A model generated the notes under the pieces. It had not been told where the DNA came from, searched no databases, and saw only the letters and a program-made list of their open reading frames with translations. From Verrucomicrobiota bacterium (GTDB lineage: Bacteria; Verrucomicrobiota; Verrucomicrobiia; CAIQCK01): a stretch of 64,000 bases of DNA. Position numbers and translations under genes: made by a program. Below, piece by piece: positions 61,089 through 64,000 of the stretch. The stretch spans positions 114,808 to 178,807 of the forward strand of contig JAPLTX010000023.1 in NCBI GenBank assembly GCA_026397915.1, given 5' to 3'. Within the stretch, counting starts at the first letter, position 1, and each line of letters begins with the position of its first letter.

Positions 61089-62297
61089 TTAGTCCTCCAA
61101 GGCTTCGGCTAATAGTTCGACCACATCACGGACCACCATGCGCTTGTCGCCGCCCTGCACCTTCAGGGCATCTTCGAAGCGCGAGATTTCATACGGGCAG
61201 CTCACGGCGAGCACATCGGCGCCGGTATCGAGCGCCTCCTTCACGCGGCGCTCGGAAAGTCGCTCGTAGCCTTTCGCCGCATAATAGGTGTCCAGCCACA
61301 TGCCGCCGCCGCCGCCGCCGCAACAGATCGAGTTGACGCCGGTGTGCGTCATCTCCACGAGCTTGACGCCGGGAATGGCCTGAAGCAGCGCGCGCGGCTC
61401 GTCGTAAAAACCGTTGTGGCGGCCCAAGCAGCAAGAGTCGTGATAGGTAATGGCATAGTTGAGCTTCTTGGTCAACCGGGGCTTGAGCTTGTCCAAGTGC
61501 TGCGCAAAGAACGGCGTCGTGTGATGCAGCTCAAAGTCGAATCCGACGGCAGGGAATTGATACTTGAACGCGTCATAAGCGTGGGCGGCGCCTGTGACGA
61601 TGCGCTTGAAGGGATACTTGCGCAGGAGCTTCATGTTGTAATCGGTCAACGTATCGAACAGCCCCTTCTCGCCCAGCAATCGCGCGCACTCGCCGGCGCA
61701 TTTTTCCTCGTTGCCCAGAATGGCAAAATCAACTCCTGCCGCATGAAACAGTTTGGCTGTCGCCCGGCTGTTGTCCTGACCGCGCGGGTGATAGGACGTG
61801 TAACATTCCACAAACCACAGCACGTCCACCGGTCGCTTGATCTCCGCCAGGACCGGCACGGGCACCGGCGAAGTTTTGGTCCACAGCGCGCGTTTGCGGG
61901 GCGACTCACCCATCGGGTTGCCGTAACGCAATGTGTTCTGCAACGCCTTCTGGAGTTCGGCGGGCACGTCGGTCATGTGGGCGAACACCTGTTCTTTCAC
62001 CAACGGCAGCAACACCTCCGTCAGCCTGATACCGCGCGGGCACTTGGCCATGCAAGCGTAACAGGCCACACAGTTGAGGAGACTGGAACTTTTGAAGACC
62101 TCCTCGATCAACCCCGCCTGCAACATCGTGATGATCTGTCGGGGCGGGAATTCCGAATCTTCGCCGTAGGGACAGGTCGCCGCGCAGGTGCCGCACTGCA
62201 TGCAGCTATACACCTTTTGCCCCTCGGGAAACTTCGCGAGGTTCTCCAGCGTCATCACGCCGTTGCCGTTGTCTGCCGATGCGGTTGCGGTGCTCAT
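61089..62297 (-). CDS. Fused HdrC-HdrB-like (Fe-S)-binding CCG protein
   Basis: 402 aa soluble protein. The HdrC-like part (about 25-105) has CMQCGTCAATCPYGED and CVACYACMAKCPRGIR; the HdrB/HdrD-like part (about 150-400) has a first weaker CCG site (VECYTSYHPRG; NEEKCAGECARLLGEKG) and a complete second one (YHDSCCLGRHN; ICCGGGGGGMWL; VSCPYEI). It is related to GlpC/LldE and to the C-terminal half of the 57338-59320 protein, but without membrane helices. Together with hdrC/hdrB it gives the operon two HdrCB-type modules. Position between etfB and the MvhA-type hydrogenase suggests it links the two; this is inference. Confidence 0.88.
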   Translation of the reverse strand: MSTATASADNGNGVMTLENLAKFPEGQKVYSCMQCGTCAATCPYGEDSEFPPRQIITMLQAGLIEEVFKSSSLLNCVACYACMAKCPRGIRLTEVLLPLVKEQVFAHMTDVPAELQKALQNTLRYGNPMGESPRKRALWTKTSPVPVPVLAEIKRPVDVLWFVECYTSYHPRGQDNSRATAKLFHAAGVDFAILGNEEKCAGECARLLGEKGLFDTLTDYNMKLLRKYPFKRIVTGAAHAYDAFKYQFPAVGFDFELHHTTPFFAQHLDKLKPRLTKKLNYAITYHDSCCLGRHNGFYDEPRALLQAIPGVKLVEMTHTGVNSICCGGGGGGMWLDTYYAAKGYERLSERRVKEALDTGADVLAVSCPYEISRFEDALKVQGGDKRMVVRDVVELLAEALED

Positions 62298-62315
62298 GCC
62301 GTTGTCCTTGGAAAC

Positions 62316-63842
62316 TCAGCCCTGACGGATTTCCTTCACCAACTCGCGGTTCGAATTGTAGATGCGCGCGATGAGCGGCATCTGGCCCGGCAGCGCGTGC
62401 GTCGCACAGCCGAGACACGGGTCGTAGGCGCGAAACGCCATCTCGACCATGTTCAGCAAGCCGTCGGTGACGTTGCCGCCCTTGATCAAGCCCTTGGCCG
62501 CCTTGTCCACGCTCATCGCGATGCGAGCAGCGTTATTGCCGGTGGCGACCACCATGTTCGCCATCGTGATCAGGCCGCGCTCGTCGGTCTTGTAATGGTG
62601 GAACAGCGTGCCGCGAGGCGCCTCGACGATGCCCATGCCTTCGACCGGCTTGTTGGTCGGCACGCGCCGCACGTCGGGGCTGGTGATCTCCGGGTCGTTG
62701 ATAAGCTGCTCAATGCGCTCGGCGGCCTGGATCATCTCGATCACGCGCGCCCAGTGGTTGGCGAGCGTGTGATGGACCGGCTTGCCACCGAGGGTCTTGT
62801 AGAACTCCTCGTAAGCGGCCTGCGCCTTGGGCGTGGCCATGCCGTCGGAGGCGTTGAGGCGGGCCAGCGGGCCGACCGAGTAGATGCTTGTGTCGGGACC
62901 TTCGACGAAGCCTTTCCAGCCGCGGCTCTTCAGGAAGGTGAACTTCATGTAGCTCCACGGCTCGACGTGCTCAGCCACATAGTCGCGGTATTGCTGCGCG
63001 GCAAACTTGCAGACTTCCTTGCCGTTGCAGTCCACGACGCGGACTTTGCCGTCGTAGAAGTTGACCTTGTTCTGCTCGTCCACCTGGCCCATGTAGCAGG
63101 TCTTGTGCGTGTAGGTGTCGCCAGTGATCAGCTTCACGTATTCGGGGTTGCCGAGCACGATCTGCTTGATGACTGCGAGCGTCCACTCTGCAAACTCGAC
63201 GCCATCCTTGGCGAGCTGCTGGAACTTCGGCAGGTCCTCGGCCGCAAGCGGCTTGCTGACGCCGCCGGGCAAACCGAGCACCGGATGCACGACCTTGCCG
63301 CCGAAGTAGCTGATCAGCTCGCGCAAACGGCGGCGGGTGCTGATGACCTTCTTGCCGGCTTCGATGCCAACCTTGCCGATGACGCCGACGATGTTGCGTT
63401 CGCCGGCCGGCGCCTGCGGGCCGACGATGAAGTCGGGGCCGCCCAGCACGAACACGTGCAACGCGTGGTCTTCGAGCGTAAAGGTGTTATAGACCAGCTC
63501 GCGGATTTTCCTGCCGGTGCTGGTCGGTTCGACCTTGTAGAGGTCGTCGAGCGCCTTGGTGGAGGCCATGTGGTGCGCCGTCGGGCAAACACCGCAGATG
63601 CGCGAGGTGATTTGCGGCATGTCCTCGGCGGGCCGGCCCAGCGAGAACACCTCGAAGCCGCGCAGTTCCGGCACCTGGAAATAGGCGCGCTCGACATCGC
63701 CCTTGTCGTTCAAGAACACGTCAATCTTGCCGTGGCCTTCGAGACGGGTGATGGGGTTGATGCTGACGTGGCGTTTCTTCTGGTAGGCCGCGTTGGCTTT
63801 GAAGTTGGACTCGTTCCAAGCTTGTTTGACTTCTGGATTCAT
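62316..63842 (-). CDS. mvhA: Group 3 (MvhA-type) [NiFe] hydrogenase large subunit
   Basis: 508 aa. N-terminus ISINPITRLEGHGKIDVFLN-type string (VSINPITRLEGHG), L1 motif RICGVCPTAH with C83 and C86, and L2 motif AYDPCLGCATH with C476 and C479, so all nickel ligands are present. A 26-residue tail after the L2 His must be removed by a maturation protease. The DPCLGCATH form and the HdrA/HdrBC neighbourhood point to the Hdr-associated group 3c class. It lacks the NuoC fusion and membrane partners of the group 4 enzyme. Cytoplasmic. Its small subunit gene starts 2 bases away. Confidence 0.94.
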   Translation of the reverse strand: MNPEVKQAWNESNFKANAAYQKKRHVSINPITRLEGHGKIDVFLNDKGDVERAYFQVPELRGFEVFSLGRPAEDMPQITSRICGVCPTAHHMASTKALDDLYKVEPTSTGRKIRELVYNTFTLEDHALHVFVLGGPDFIVGPQAPAGERNIVGVIGKVGIEAGKKVISTRRRLRELISYFGGKVVHPVLGLPGGVSKPLAAEDLPKFQQLAKDGVEFAEWTLAVIKQIVLGNPEYVKLITGDTYTHKTCYMGQVDEQNKVNFYDGKVRVVDCNGKEVCKFAAQQYRDYVAEHVEPWSYMKFTFLKSRGWKGFVEGPDTSIYSVGPLARLNASDGMATPKAQAAYEEFYKTLGGKPVHHTLANHWARVIEMIQAAERIEQLINDPEITSPDVRRVPTNKPVEGMGIVEAPRGTLFHHYKTDERGLITMANMVVATGNNAARIAMSVDKAAKGLIKGGNVTDGLLNMVEMAFRAYDPCLGCATHALPGQMPLIARIYNSNRELVKEIRQG

Positions 63843-63844
63843 AC

Positions 63845-64000
63845 TCAGGCTTCCTTTGGAAGATTGACTTTGCGGCGCAGCGTGGACTTCGCGAGGCCGT
63901 AACGGTAGAACGTGCCGATCGGGTCGGGAATGCCGGCGAGAACCTTGCTGATGCCCGCCTCGTCCTTCGGGGCGACGTTGGCGGCGAGCGAGGACATGAT
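63845..64000 (-). CDS. mvhG: [NiFe] hydrogenase small subunit, C-terminal 51 residues only (MvhG-type)
   Basis: Only the end is in the window: VLAGIPDPIGTFYRYGLAKS followed by TLRRKVNLPKEA and a stop at 63845-63847. The DPIGTFYRY string is the usual C-terminus of Hdr-associated hydrogenase small subunits. It precedes mvhA by 2 bases, the expected G-A order. The Fe-S ligands and the probable mvhD gene would be beyond the right edge. Confidence 0.8.
   Translation of the reverse strand: MMSSLAANVAPKDEAGISKVLAGIPDPIGTFYRYGLAKSTLRRKVNLPKEA

Overview
The window reads as a high-GC chromosome segment from an anaerobic or facultatively anaerobic bacterium of the PVC group, most likely Verrucomicrobiota. 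This is an inference from gene content: seven Gfo/Idh/MocA oxidoreductases (six with twin-arginine leaders), ThuA/HEAT/discoidin/PmoA-type secreted proteins, heptaheme cytochrome c, and an extensive hydrogenase and heterodisulfide-reductase (Hdr) inventory. No rRNA, tRNA or CRISPR array was recognised.

Layout. (1) 1-5615, minus strand: hypF, hypC and a truncated nifJ (pyruvate:ferredoxin oxidoreductase), coupled by overlapping stop/start codons. (2) 5798-12043: an Agl23-like membrane glycosyltransferase, a secreted discoidin-like protein, and a tight trio of ApbE flavin transferase, small membrane protein and heptaheme cytochrome c. (3) 12046-37420: a catabolic or accessory region of exported Gfo/Idh paralogs, a HEAT-repeat protein, an FAD oxidoreductase, a 1315-residue ThuA-HEAT-discoidin-PmoA fusion and a glycoside-hydrolase-like protein. 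It is interrupted by small plus-strand genes and by a non-coding stretch (18998-20072) carrying an array of eight 41-bp tandem repeats and a long inverted repeat. (4) 37536-39902: an AhbA/AhbB-like two-half regulator or siroheme-decarboxylase relative and a class V aminotransferase.

(5) 39957-64000: about 24 kb on the minus strand that looks like one long operon with overlaps or very short gaps. In transcription order: [NiFe] hydrogenase small (partial) and large subunit of the MvhGA/group 3 type; a fused HdrCB-like Fe-S protein; EtfB; EtfA; a membrane cytochrome b/HdrD-type ETF:quinone oxidoreductase; HdrA; three two-component proteins; HdrC; HdrB; a formate-dehydrogenase-like molybdopterin protein that lacks the formate-oxidising residues; HydB- and HydG-like (FlxB/FlxA-like) NAD(P)H-linking subunits; a hydrogenase maturation protease whose 3' end carries a 107-bp MITE-like inverted repeat; then five subunits of a group 4 membrane-bound, ion-translocating [NiFe] hydrogenase.

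Taken together, region 5 could couple H2, NAD(P)H, ferredoxin, ETF and the quinone pool through flavin-based bifurcation (HdrA) and an ion-pumping hydrogenase. NifJ would supply reduced ferredoxin, and HypC/HypF plus the endopeptidase would mature the NiFe centres. The physiological direction cannot be read from the sequence.
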